The position numbers were made by a program, and so were the translations under genes. A model generated the notes under the pieces. That model saw nothing but the letters and a program-made list of their open reading frames with translations. It searched no databases and was not told where the DNA came from. Below, one piece after another: positions 44,534 to 56,000 of a DNA stretch of 64,000 bases. How positions within the stretch are numbered: the first letter of the stretch is position 1; each line of letters begins with the position of its first letter. The DNA is from Eukaryota sp. TZLM1-RC (Eukaryota > Metamonada: BaSk clade). The stretch covers positions 1 to 64,000 of the forward strand of contig JAUPSS010000009.1 in assembly GCA_040285825.1 (NCBI GenBank). The letters run 5' to 3'.

Positions 44534-47128
44534 ATGCTGAAGGTGATAGTTTTATCCATTCAATGTAAGATATTGACAAATGGTGGAATCGGATTCCTAA
44601 TAAATTTAATAAATTTGAAATTCCATTTAATTCACCTTCATCCAATGAAGGTTAGATATCTTGATTTAGACTTGTTGACCAGTGCTTCGGCTGAGCGAAA
44701 TACTATCCGGGGGTGGTTCTTCTCTTCTGAACACGCTGAATCCATTTTAAAACTACCTGAAGTTTCTTCGCCTCAAGCTTTGATTGAAGAGGAACCTCTA
44801 CTTGAACTTGAATCCCCTGAATATCAACCACCCTCAACTTTGACCACATCTCCAGTAAGAGCTCCGAGGCGTTCTATTGGTAAGCCCTACATCCCTCCCC
44901 CTCCTCTCAGCACTGCTACCAAACAAGAAGGAAACTTTGTTCCACTTGCTGTCAAGACCCCCCTGCCTGCTCCAAACTGTGTTTGTCAAGGTGCACTCAA
45001 AAACTACAAGAGTCCTTCAAGAGTTTGCGATAGCTGTAAGAACGTTTATCATGAAGTGTGCGTGCGATTCAATTGGAGATCCCTTTCCTCTACTTCTTTT
45101 AAGTTTCACTGCCCCAAGTGTCGGCCAAATTCTTACTACTATGAATATCAAGAACTTTACCTCCCCTCATCTAACTCTGATTCATCTGATATGCAAGTAC
45201 ATGTCCTCTCTGCTGTGCCCTATGGAAGATTCGTTCAAAGAAGGGAGCTTGGCAAGGTGGAACAGGATCACGTTAAAGTTTGTGGTGCTCCCGAATGCTT
45301 CAAGGTAATTAAAGAAGGGAAAAGTGGTTGGAAGGCCACTGTTTCCGTTTTTGTTCCCAGCTCTGACCAATATTTGGATATGTCAAAACCTGACGAGACA
45401 AGTAGAGCTCAAAAAGGGATCACCAAACATGAAGTAGTGAACGTTTTGCTTTGTGATTCTTGTCATGAATCATGGAATAGAGGTGAACTTTGTACTATTT
45501 GTCATTCCATCAATTGTAAATCTCTTGCAACTAATCAAGATTCGAACACTCGAATTCAATGCTCTTTGTGTCTTTTGTTCTCTCATCTTGGATGCATGGT
45601 AAGTCAAGAACACCTTGATTTGAGTGGTGTGGAATCTTTCTATGCTTGCGTTGAATGCAGAGAAGGGTTCAAGGGTGAAATTGATTTAACCAATGTAGGA
45701 TCTTTTTCAAGTAATTTCTTCAATCAAGATGATGATGATTATGACCTAATTGCCAAGCCTTTTGATGATGTAGATGAAGATTTTGTTCAGTCCTATAGGG
45801 CTGTTTCTGTTTCAAAGATTGTTTCTGACTTGCAAACGTCATCTGATCCCAATCAATCAACTTTGATTGATCGGTTGTCAGTTTATTATGTAATTGGTCA
45901 GCGGTTTGCTTCTTTTTCTTCAGAAGAACGAACTCTTTTGCTCTCAAACATTCTGGCCAATTTCTTTTTAAATCCTATTTATATTGATACTTCTGAATTT
46001 AGTGCTTTTATCTCTATTTTAAGCAAGTATTCTTTAATTATAGATCCAATTGTTTTATTTGGTGATTTAGCTAAACTTTATCGTTTGTTTAAAGGTTATT
46101 GGCGTCGCCAACTGCTCAGTAATGTGTCTAATAGATCTTTTTTGGTTACCTTTGCTGAACTCTTTGCTGATTTGGCAGAATCATTACAGTTGGACTCGAC
46201 CCAAACTAGTTTCTCCAAATTATTTAATTCTTTCAAATCTTTGCAAAAGTTTTTAATCTCTCAAGCTTACATGGCCGAAGATCATTCACATATTGTCCGA
46301 GAGTCGGCTGTTTTGGATAATTTAAAATCAAAAAGGTTGGAATCTGAATGCAGGGAAAAGCTATCTAGTGTTGAGGAATCACTCTTAAAAATAAAGCAAG
46401 AACGAGGTGAAATTGAAGAAGAGGTAGTCAAAATTAACTTGAAAATCAAGGAATTACAGGATGAATTGGACTGTCTCAAGCATAAAGAAGACCTTTTGGC
46501 CACAAAAGAATCTCAAATTTCAGACCGAAAAGATCGTGAGTCGGTCATTTATGACGAACAGTTGATTGAAATTATGCAAAATGCTCACAGTGACGATCGC
46601 AAGGCAGAATTTTTGGATTTAAGAAAGTTTTTCTTTTTTGTTTTTGCTGAATTTTGTTCCAGAATTACAATGACCCTTAAACATGCTGAATTATTTTTTA
46701 ATTCCAAAGGCTCATTGGAAAAGCGATCAAAATTAGTGTCATCTCAGTTGAATTTGTCAGAAAACAAGTCACAACCATTTATTGAGGATTGTAAACATTT
46801 TTTGGATTCCATTTACTCCAAAATTTCGATTTTTGAACCTTTGTTGACTAGATTTGACTTTTCTCTTGATGATTCATTACAGGGCCTCGCTGTTGAATTT
46901 AGAAAAGGTTTAGTCAACTCTTTAGTTGCTGATCAGAAAAAGCTTAGGTCAATGTGCGAGGAACTTCAATCAAGGATATCGGAAGTCAAGGCAATTCCTG
47001 CAGGTTCTGATCTACCACCAACAATATTATTTAGAAGGTCACAATTAATTGAAGAATTAAACACACTGGGTAACAAAGGTCAAGAAATCTTTGTAAAATT
47101 AAACGAAATCTTACATTCAAATTCCTAG
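44534..47128 (+). CDS. PHD-finger chromatin protein, two zinc modules and coiled coil
   Basis: Up to 864 residues; the start is uncertain. ATGs lie at 44534 and 44645, and upstream spliced exons are possible. A proline-rich N-terminal region is followed by a PHD finger at about 149-197 (CVCQG...CDSCKNVYHEVCVRFNW...CPKC). A second extended cysteine/histidine module lies at about 303-380 (CDSCHESWNRGELCTICH...CSLCLLFSHLGC...CVEC). The second half is helical, with a charged coiled coil at about 590-670. PHD fingers read histone tails in the nucleus, so a chromatin-bound adaptor is likely. No SET, bromo or other catalytic domain is visible. Intact to the TAG at 47126-47128. Confidence 0.8.
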   Translation: MLKVIVLSIQCKILTNGGIGFLINLINLKFHLIHLHPMKVRYLDLDLLTSASAERNTIRGWFFSSEHAESILKLPEVSSPQALIEEEPLLELESPEYQPPSTLTTSPVRAPRRSIGKPYIPPPPLSTATKQEGNFVPLAVKTPLPAPNCVCQGALKNYKSPSRVCDSCKNVYHEVCVRFNWRSLSSTSFKFHCPKCRPNSYYYEYQELYLPSSNSDSSDMQVHVLSAVPYGRFVQRRELGKVEQDHVKVCGAPECFKVIKEGKSGWKATVSVFVPSSDQYLDMSKPDETSRAQKGITKHEVVNVLLCDSCHESWNRGELCTICHSINCKSLATNQDSNTRIQCSLCLLFSHLGCMVSQEHLDLSGVESFYACVECREGFKGEIDLTNVGSFSSNFFNQDDDDYDLIAKPFDDVDEDFVQSYRAVSVSKIVSDLQTSSDPNQSTLIDRLSVYYVIGQRFASFSSEERTLLLSNILANFFLNPIYIDTSEFSAFISILSKYSLIIDPIVLFGDLAKLYRLFKGYWRRQLLSNVSNRSFLVTFAELFADLAESLQLDSTQTSFSKLFNSFKSLQKFLISQAYMAEDHSHIVRESAVLDNLKSKRLESECREKLSSVEESLLKIKQERGEIEEEVVKINLKIKELQDELDCLKHKEDLLATKESQISDRKDRESVIYDEQLIEIMQNAHSDDRKAEFLDLRKFFFFVFAEFCSRITMTLKHAELFFNSKGSLEKRSKLVSSQLNLSENKSQPFIEDCKHFLDSIYSKISIFEPLLTRFDFSLDDSLQGLAVEFRKGLVNSLVADQKKLRSMCEELQSRISEVKAIPAGSDLPPTILFRRSQLIEELNTLGNKGQEIFVKLNEILHSNS

Positions 47129-47196
47129 ATTTTAGACAATTTTAAAATATTAATAATTTATCAAAAACAATAAACAATAAATGAATAAATTTAAAT

Positions 47197-48608
47197 CTAT
47201 TCTAGTTCGGCTAATCCATCATAGTAAGTGGTAACAAAAGCTTCACAAGCAAAAAACTTTGGTAAACCATACTCTACTAATATTTGAGCGGTTTCCTTGT
47301 TACGATCCCTAGCTCTGGCCCAAAACTCTCTCGGATCATTACCTGGGAACATGGCTCTATCTTTTTGACTTTGATGAGCAAAGATTGATTCAATTTTTAG
47401 ATCCAAATCGCCTTTGGACAGAGAAACAAACACATCAGCTACATCAACATTCCATTCTTCCCAAGCCCCTCTGTACAACCAAAGAAGAGGTCGTTGAACG
47501 TTTGCTTTGGAGTGCAGTTTGGGAAGAGGTCGAGTGCCAAATTCAAAAGCATTTCGAACAATAAAATCTGGTTTGACTGCAAACAACTTCTTTTTCTCTC
47601 TTTTGTTTGGGGTTGGCGGGCAAGAGAGGTCATGTTCCAAATCAAATCCATGTTCTTCTGGCTCTGTAGCACCCTGTGGCATTGAGGAAAACAAAGAGTG
47701 TAGTTCTAAAGGTGTCTGCTTATCAAACTTCATAAACTCTTCATAGCGTCCAATAGCTTGAACGGTGGCTCTGTAACAGAGTTCATGGGTTCCATGGGGG
47801 TCAGTCATGTCACCAGCAATGAGAATATGTCTGGGTTGAATTTCCATCAAGAGATCGTAAATAATGGAAACATCGGCTTCACCAATAGGAGACTTTTGAA
47901 TCTTACCAGTTTTGTAAAAAGGAAGATCCAGGAACCTACAGTTTTCAGCAGGAACTCCAAGGCAAGTAACAGCAGAAACAGCCTCAGCAGCTCTAATGTT
48001 AGCCTTTAGAGATGATAAAAGCTCTGTACGGTTAATTTCGGGACATTCCGAGGTGATTCCCTTGAGAATTGCAGCAACCTCTCCTAACTTAGTCTTGTCA
48101 GATCCAGTGTTAAGGACATTGGAGAGAGACTCAACAAACATGAGATAGCGGTTGACTTCCTTGTTAAATACGGCGACAGAACCATTAGTTTGGTAGGCAA
48201 CATATACATCGTTACCATTCTCAACAAGCTTGTGAATGGTTGCCCCAGCACAAATGACATCATCATCTAAAATTAGGGCAAGAAGAAGTGCGTACCAGGG
48301 TGAGGAGAAAAGATAAGCACCTTGCTGCGTTTGGGGAGATAAGAGTAAGCGAAGGCTCTACGAAGGAGATCCGTAAAAACATTTTGAGTAAGGACATCAA
48401 AACTTTCATAGTAATTGAGAAGACTATGAAGTCCATGGGCTTCAAAGTCATCTTTCTCCAAAAAAGTAATGGGTTTCTGGAGAGTCTTAGACAACCACAG
48501 AACAGCTTTCTTTGCTAAGAAATCGGTCCATTCAATTTGAGGGTTGGCCTTCCATGGAAGTGACATTTGTGAGCTGGGGGAACAGAAACAGTTTAAATCA
48601 AAATGCAT
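47197..48608 (-). CDS. PIG-L deacetylase-like protein, C-terminal half of a GlcN6P-deaminase fusion
   Basis: Exons 48608-48296 and 48266-47197 give 460 residues. A 29-nt GT-AG intron (48267-48295, ending CTAATTTTAG) joins FSPHP to DDDVICAG and restores the PHPDDD zinc motif of the PIG-L/LmbE family. A second motif is GDMTDPHGTHELC. The region before it (NPQIEWTDFLAKKAVLWL, AFAYSY) matches the linker of the two-domain NagB plus PIG-L proteins of Bacteroidetes and some protists, in which an N-terminal isomerase/deaminase domain acts on glucosamine-6-phosphate. That NagB half is absent upstream, where only transposon scraps lie. The deacetylase-like domain may act alone on an N-acetyl amino sugar. 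The start codon is the first ATG. Confidence 0.85.
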
Positions 48609-50156
48609 TTACTAAACGGTTTGGTCCAAACCTACATCACAACTCCTGTCACTATTGACCTACAACAACGTTGAAGATGGACTAATATTTTCTTCTACAG
48701 AGATCTTCTGGTCTTGTCATAAAACAGATAAAGTATAGAAATATTTGTTTTATTGAACTGCAACACTTAATAAAATGAAATCAGAACTAATGAGACTAAA
48801 TCTAATGAACCAAGATTTGACCAAGATTAGACTTACAACAATTCCTCAAGTTTATGGTACTCTCTTAACTGATTCTTTTTTTTTGATTCTTTTTTTTGGG
48901 AGAGATGGATTTATAGGTTTTTAATAAAAAACATCACTTTCACATTTCTTATACTTTTCTGGGTTTTTATTCTTCCTGAATGAAATCCACAACATAATTG
49001 CCCCACTTTGTTGCTTTAAAAATTATATTTAATCCATTGTTGAAGTCAATGAAATCAACAGGCTCAATGGCCCCGTTGATAACCCGACTCACCCCTATGT
49101 ACTTCTAGTTCCTTCTCTCAACCTCACAACTCTCTCTTTCCCTTTATTCTTTGGTTCACTCTTGCATGTTCAATGTTCCCATAACCTCATCTTATTTCTA
49201 TCCCCTTTCTCATTGTGAAAGTCGATCTCTTACCTTAATGTCTCGCACAATCACTTCTCTCGAATTGCAAACGATTTCTCTCAATTTAGGGCATTTTGAA
49301 GCATGACGTAAGGTGAACTGTATTGAATTGGGGCAAATACATGTTTCTTTTGATAGTAGTTGGTCAATTGAACATATTCAGTTATTTCATCTTTGTTACA
49401 AAAACTTCATCATCAATGAGAAATAAGAGGTGTTTAAGAAACAACAGTCTCAAACCAAAGTTATGAACCCACTGATCACAGTCTAAAGGCTGTTGGAAAT
49501 GGTGCTGAAGGTGCTGGTATACCTATGAGTCCGATGCAACAACCTGATCTCAATACATTATCACCAGTAGTGAAAGCGAAAGTTGAAGAACAATGTATAG
49601 TTTTGAAGTAACTTAAGAAATCAAGCTTTTGTCTATTTAGGTTGGTTCCTAAGAGAAAGGCCAAGAGAGAATGTGGTTAGTGTACTATTAATAGTTAGGA
49701 ACGAGACAATTGTAGGTGTAAGGGAGTGAGAAATGTTGTTTCCGCTGACGTTGAGGGAAGTTAAGGACACAGGACAAGACAGGATGGTAGAGGTACCATG
49801 GTCACGAAGGAAGTTGTGAATGTTGTCCTGTCAAGAGTCATTGTTAGGTTGAGTGGTTTCTATTTAAAGATTAAAGAAGTGTCAAATTGATCACATTATG
49901 AAAAAAACTTTATACGAACTCAATAAAACAACACGTTCTTGTGATTGAATATGCTACTGTTATCACCGAGAAAACTCCTTCAACTGTGACTTTTTCAAGA
50001 AAGAAAATAGTTGCGGCAGCTTAAATATCACACATTATAGTGTTTAATTATCATTTTGCTCAGGCTTTGTATTTGTATAGATGTAAGAAGTTGTGAATAA
50101 ATCAAATTTTTGTTGTTGACTGTCTGATCTTTTCTCGACTGACATATTCACCCCAA
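48609..50156. other. transposon graveyard between PIG-L gene and Fanzor-like copy B1
   Basis: Recognisable pieces: 48752-48823 (-) resembles the 3' terminus of the 58.5-kb retrotransposon family. 48835-48935 (+) joins TTIPQVYGTLLTDS-coding sequence of the 24.5-kb family to its 3' terminal GRDGF. 49265-49430 (-) matches the zinc-knuckle part of the 58.5-kb family. A 40-codon plus-strand frame at about 49479-49611 (...GNGAEGAGIPMSPMQQ...) reads like protein but is unassigned. Confidence 0.6.
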
Positions 50157-52225
50157 TGGCAAATCCAGAGTTGCCACATCGAGGGCGTGTACTCCCCATG
50201 GGAGGTTAACCGTCGTGAGCAACCAATAAACGACAGCAAGACGACAGTTCCAGCAAGTGCTGCTCAGTTCTTCTCTACTGCAGCTCTTGTTTCAATGGAA
50301 AGACAGTTTCGTTATATTCGAACTGTGACTGTGCTTACTGCCCGGTTAGCACGGCTGTTCGTCCTGCAATATCCAGAAATGGCTTTCTGGTTATATCAAC
50401 AACAGTTTTGGTATCAATGTCAAGACTTTGTAATGATACCTCATCCGACTGTGAGACGCCCATTCGAGAATCATATGGAAGTGTACCGCGCACTCTATAA
50501 CGTCTCTTTCCGACCTGACTGGCCGTTTCCTCCTATTGGCTTTCAGAAGGGAACCGACAACTGGTGCCACTCTGACATTAGAAGCTTTCGCGCACTGCAA
50601 ATGGCGAACAGCTTTTGTCAAATACTTACTGATGGCCCTGTCTCCTGGAAGCTGAACTTCTTCCGGACAATGGCTACCTTCTTTGAGTGCCCTTGCCCAA
50701 AGAAGTATGCTTCATTAGTGGTGAACACGACTGCAGCCACTATTCCTGACGCTGTGCGCGCATGGTATGATGAATGTCACCATGATTACATAATGGACCT
50801 ATTTACTCAGCAGGTTGCCGACCCTCGTCGTTTTGACGCTATGTTGATGCTGGACAATGTTGATCTCAATCCAGACGACTTCACCTTCTTATTCACTGCT
50901 GGGCTAAATATTTTATCCTTTCGGGAAAATATTGCATCTGACACCATGCGAAGAAATGCAGTGTCCCCATCCCCCAGCTATTCTCCTGGCTTTATCTCTT
51001 TTAGTCAAAAACTGGAAAAGCATTTTCTGTCTTTTATTGCCAATCACTGTCTGCTGAAAGATCCGTTTGCCTTTTTCAGAAAAAAGAAGTATCTGACTTA
51101 CACAATCAGTTCAGATGCTGTTTCAATCCGCTTCACTTTTTCCTTTGCCCCGAAAAAAAATAAGAATCGCCGGACAGCCAGAGAATTGGCAACCACCATA
51201 GCCAGTGTGGAACTCGATATTCCTGCAAAGAGTCGAAAGTGAAACTCTAGACTTCAACAACAGGTCCGTCCTAGGCAACGTTGAAGAACTGACGACGTCT
51301 ATGACCCTCCGCCAGTTGATCCAATTGAATATTCATTTTGTGCAATTGATCCTAATCACAAAAATTTGTGTGGTTATTCAATTGGATCAAGAATTGGTGA
51401 TAACAATGTTGATCATCAACTTTCTGAATCCAAAGGCAAGGAAGATCATTCACCCACCGGTCCTGACCCATGCATCACCAAATTGCTATTTTGCTAAGAA
51501 TTTACACAAATATCTTAATGAAGAAGCAATGCCTTTGATGTGGGTACCGACACAGGAAGAAATCAGGAATCCTGACTTCCGTCCGAGAACTATACTAGAC
51601 CCACTGCTGATGAATGGAGATCGCCGAGCCCTGCGCCGCAACAAGTTTGATTTTTTTATAAGAAGGCAAAAAAGGAGATTGGGATTAATTGAAAAAATTA
51701 AACTAATGGCTAATGGAAGAGAAACCATAATTTAATTTGGTAGTGGAGGTGATGGGCCATCAAGACAAGCTGTGAAAACCCCAAGGAAGCGCTTTTTGAA
51801 GGAGATTCAGAAACATTTTACATATGTGAAGCCTAATGGAGATGAATTCTACACATCTGCCAAAACGAATTGCTGTAAGGTATTCAATCAAAAGTTGTAT
51901 CACGATGATGGGAGGGTGAACAATGATAAGTTTGTATGCCCTCAATGTCAGACACTCTAGTCGAGGGACATCTCGGCTTCCAGAAACCAACTGGAGATTG
52001 CCATAAATGAACACTACCACAATGAAAGACCTGAGGCGTTCCGGAGACCCCGTAGATAAGTGTTTTTTTTATGTATTGCGTACCTGTACGCGTATTCTGA
52101 TGTTGCTGCTTTAACTATCATTTGATCGTGATATCATATAGTGATAGATCTAAAGTATGCTTAACGTCTATCAAGATTGCATGAATTGGTCAAAAGCCAG
52201 AAGTGCGTTTTGATAGAAATTCACA
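50157..52225 (+). pseudogene. Fanzor/TnpB-like nuclease pseudogene, group B, longest copy (B1)
   Basis: An open N-terminal part (50157-51239, about 360 codons, unbroken) of unknown fold is followed by stops at 51240 and 51282. In the same frame, RuvC-I then appears as CAIDPNHKNLCGYS (51330-51372). After a shift near 51490 come RNKFDFFIRRQKRRLGL, a TAA (51733-51735), FGSGGDGPS...KTPRKRFLKEI, RuvC-II DEFYTS (51841-51858), CCKVF...CPQC zinc cysteines, a TAG (51958-51960), RuvC-III SRDISASRN (51961-51987) and NERPEAFRR. The three RuvC acidic residues are all present, but four stops and two shifts make it a pseudogene. The 3' noncoding tail to 52218 is conserved with copy B2. The 5' half looks more GC-rich than its surroundings. 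Confidence 0.68.
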
Positions 52226-52510
52226 CTAATGAACCAAGATCCCCTCCACATAATCCTGAGTTTTTTCTCTCACCATTGCTTCTCTTATTCAATGAAAGAA
52301 TTTAGCTAATCTATGAATTATAGCAAATGAATTCGTGACCGCCACAAACAGACATCAAATCTCGTCATTGTTTTTCCTTGAACCAATTCTTGGAAATCAT
52401 TCAAACAAATTCCTGCTTCTACTGATAGTCTTCCGTTCATAGAAAGCAATAAACACAAATGTTCTGTTTCTATCAGCATTAGCTTCTTAGGTATCTTTGT
52501 GCTAGGTGTA
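52226..52510 (-). mobile_element. scrap of the 58.5-kb retrotransposon family
   Basis: Minus strand reads SMNGRLSVEAGICLNDFQEL then MTRFDVCLWRSRIHL and, with damage, the terminal EGILV. It matches the C-terminal end of the 58500-59522 element. Its 3' end meets the end of the group B Fanzor-like tail. Confidence 0.75.
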
Positions 52511-53079
52511 TGTAGATGAGGGAAGTGTCGATTGAAATTAAACAAAGAAATTACCACAATGACAACTTGAAATTGACATTCATTGATGTAAACAATGCAC
52601 ACTGCTGAACACTGCTGGAGGTCCCACTGAATTAGTCTCACTGAGACTAACTTTGTCCACAATTGTTGTACTCAAAAAATGTCAGAAATACCAAAATCAA
52701 ACAAAATATAAAAACTAACCTAATGTAACTAATCTATAATGTAGCAATGACAATCTACGTCAGTACAGGCAAAAGTTTGAACAAAAGGGGAACCTGAAAA
52801 GTTGTTGTTCATATAATCAACAGCTCAAAATGAAATGTAGAAGACAAAGTAGTAATTTACATGGGATTTAATCAATAACACAGGTCTAAATTTCCCCAAA
52901 AAAGAAAATTTTGCAGAAACCAAAGGAATATTAAAGTCAAAGTAGCCAGGACAAAACTAGTCCCACTGAGACTAACTACGTCCAACAGTGTAGTTTTTGT
53001 TGAAATTCATTAATTGTGGACATAAAAAATAACCTTTTATCAAAAATAAATAATCTACAATAGCCAAATCAATTTAAAA
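52511..53079. other. intergenic, 3' of the kelch/WD40 gene
   Basis: AT-rich with no gene. The phrase CCCACTGA.TTAGTCTCACTGAGACTAACT occurs in related forms at about 52622-52652 and 52960-52978, a short dispersed repeat with the palindrome AGTCTCACTGAGACT. Confidence 0.5.
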
Positions 53080-56000
53080 TTACCCACTCACGGAAAAATC
53101 AAATCCTTTCAAAGAATGGTCACCACCGGCATAAACTGTAGTAACCCCAACATCCAACGCATTAACCGAATCACCAAATTTCAAAACGTGCATACATTTA
53201 GCAGGATTTCCTCTAATGTCCCAAGCACAAACAGCACCATCAGAACTACCAGAGACAATCTCATTTGCTCCAGCCCTGACAGCAATAGACTTGATGGAAC
53301 CAGAATGTTGGTCTGGGAAAGCAGCAACAGCCTTTCCTGCGCGTACATCCCAAAGTGCGACACAACCGTCACTAGCGCCAGACACCAGTAATGAAGAATC
53401 AATAAATGATAGTACTCGCACTCTACCAGCATGCCCAGAGAGCTTACAGAGGGGAGCATCTCCAGCATTGGGTTGCAAACTAAAAACTTTAATTACCTTG
53501 TCACCGCCACCAGAGGCTAAGAGAGGTTCGGTATATGAAGGCGCAAAGGAAAGTGCAAACTGGGATCTTGTCGCCGAAAACACAGTAACTGGAGAAATCG
53601 AATCAGGCGAGGACAGTAAGGAACCAAAGTCCCAAACTCTAATTGTACGATCCTTTGCAGTGGTAGCAAGGAAATCTTTGCCGGAAAAATCTTCACGTAC
53701 AGAACTGGCTTGGATATCGGTGTGGTGGAGAGCAAAAGTGGAAACAGGTTGAAGTTCAAGATTGGAGAGGTAACTTGAACCAACCGCGACTGAATCATAA
53801 TCAACATCGTGATCAGTAATTGTCCAAAAGGTAGCTTCACCAGTCTTGTGAGTTGATATCAACAACTCAGGATTAAGAGCAGAAGGGACAACGGGAAGGG
53901 TTAGTTCATCAGAGCAATTGAGTAGGTTCATTGATGTAATTCCAGCATTATTTAGAGCTGGAGAAGCAGTGAGAAGTGCTTCTGAAGACACACTTGGGCA
54001 ATAGACAGAAACTTGACCAGATTCACCACCACCAGTATACAAAAGACCTCCTGCTCCCATTGAAGAGATTGCCAACGCACCAATTGGTTCGTTTGGTGAT
54101 GTTTCAAGTGATTTTACTGAACATTTACCCTCTGCCCAATTGACATCTGACCTAGACCAAGATGAAAGTAGTGAAAGGGGGTCATTTACTGAGTTGACTC
54201 CAGTACAACCCAGAGGAGAAAGTGCGTCATTCACCAAATCAATTCCATACTTCAAACAAGCAGCCCCGTGTGCAATGTGGGGAGATTTGAGAATACGCTG
54301 ACCAAACAAAGGATGAGTGTGCATCAATGAAGAAAGATTGGCGTGGAAAGGTTCAGGCAAATGGCCAATTAACCCAGCAATACATCGATCAGGTAAGTGA
54401 AGCAAATGAGGTTTTGCTGTGAGATCTTCCTCTCCTACAATATTTTGAGCTCCATCTGGTAGCATATCAAGAGAGACACCAGAAAGAACAGAAGGTGGAC
54501 GAAGATCGTTCTCATCAATTTCAGATCTTTCAACTGAACCAACAGCAGCTAGGGAATGACCATCAGAAGAATCATGATGAACTTTCTCTTCTTCACCTGC
54601 TTTTTCCTTTTCTTCACTTTCTACAACTTTCTTTTCCTCCTCAGATTCATCTACAGGACATAGATTCATTGGAGTCTCAGGTTCCATAGCTAAAGGAGGG
54701 GAGAGTGGTTCATCACTAATTTCAACAGAAGGTCTTCTGACTTCCATGGACTCTGCTGACAAATGGATATTCAGCCTTTCAGTGTCGGGATCTTCTTGTA
54801 ATTCGTCTACTTCCTGTGGTTCCTCTTCTTTTCTTTTGTTGTTTTCTACTGCTGCTGCTTCTTTTTCTTCGACTTCCTCTACTTGTTGTTCTGTTGAATC
54901 AAAAACATGATGTGATTGAACAATTTGATTGTTTGATTCTTGTTGAGTCTTGAATAATGAACCAACTTCATCCATTATTTCATTTTTCAAAGAAATAAAC
55001 TTATTTTCAAAGGATAATTCAGCCAGAATTTCGTTTTTGAGCTGACTAAGAGACTCATTAATTAATACTTCAAATCTGGAATTTAGCTCTGGAACCACTG
55101 AATTCTCAACAAATTCTTCAATTATTACCTTAACTCTATCAACAACTTCATCAATTGAAAAGTTATGTCTAAGCAAAGGTTTGGTAACCTTTTCACAAGT
55201 TGATTGAGCAATTTCCTTTACCAATTCTTTGACTTCAGACATATTCAACTGAGACTTTACTTGTTCAACTACTTGGTCTTCAACTTCGATTCTAGGAGAC
55301 TCTTGTTCTTCTATTTCCAATCTACCAGAGTATGGTTCTTCACCTCTTGGGGTACATGGAACAGAAGAAACGACTGAACGAGGTGAAAATACATCAGAGT
55401 CAGAAGCCTTAGATAGTGTAAGTACCCAAAGGTCACTGAGAGGCTTGGCTTCAGCAGCAAGACCTCCAAAAACATAAACAAATGATCCCTTTTCGTTACA
55501 CATAAAGCCCAATGAATGAGCATGTCTTGCCCTGGGGAAGTGTGAGGCTAAATGGGAGTGCGGACGTGATCTTGATTGATTGATTGAGGAAAGTGATGAA
55601 GTTTGTAACTGACTCCACGACAGGCAGCCTTCCCCTATGTCCAACATCCAAAGATCAGATAACAACCCAGTACCACCTCGACCTCCATGGATGAGGAGAG
55701 AGCCATTACAAACAGAGGAGGCATGCTCAGTCCTTCTATAAGGTAAGGTTCCAGTAATGTTGAGATACCTCCATTCAGAAGTGGATAGATCAAATTCCCA
55801 AGTATCGTTAAGCCTACCAGTAAGACCATACCCACCAAATACAAATAACCTACTATTGATCGAGTTAAACGAATGACCGTATCTTTTGCTGGGCGTTGTT
55901 CCTGAAGAGTCAATACAGGTCCAAGAACGTGTGGGAAGGTCAAAAATCCAGGTGTCTTGATAAAAGGTGGGGACAATAGACTTTCTATCTGCACCCCCAA

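Noticed and set aside
49479-49900. Possible CXXC-type zinc finger gene (cysteine-rich reading near 49670-49730)
   Set aside because: The reading needs two stops ignored and the cysteine spacing does not fit the CXXC domain; chance in degraded DNA is as likely.
50157-51990. Stop-codon reassignment as an explanation for in-frame stops in the Fanzor-like genes
   Set aside because: TGA, TAA and TAG all interrupt these frames together with frameshifts, while host genes in the window end normally at all three codons.
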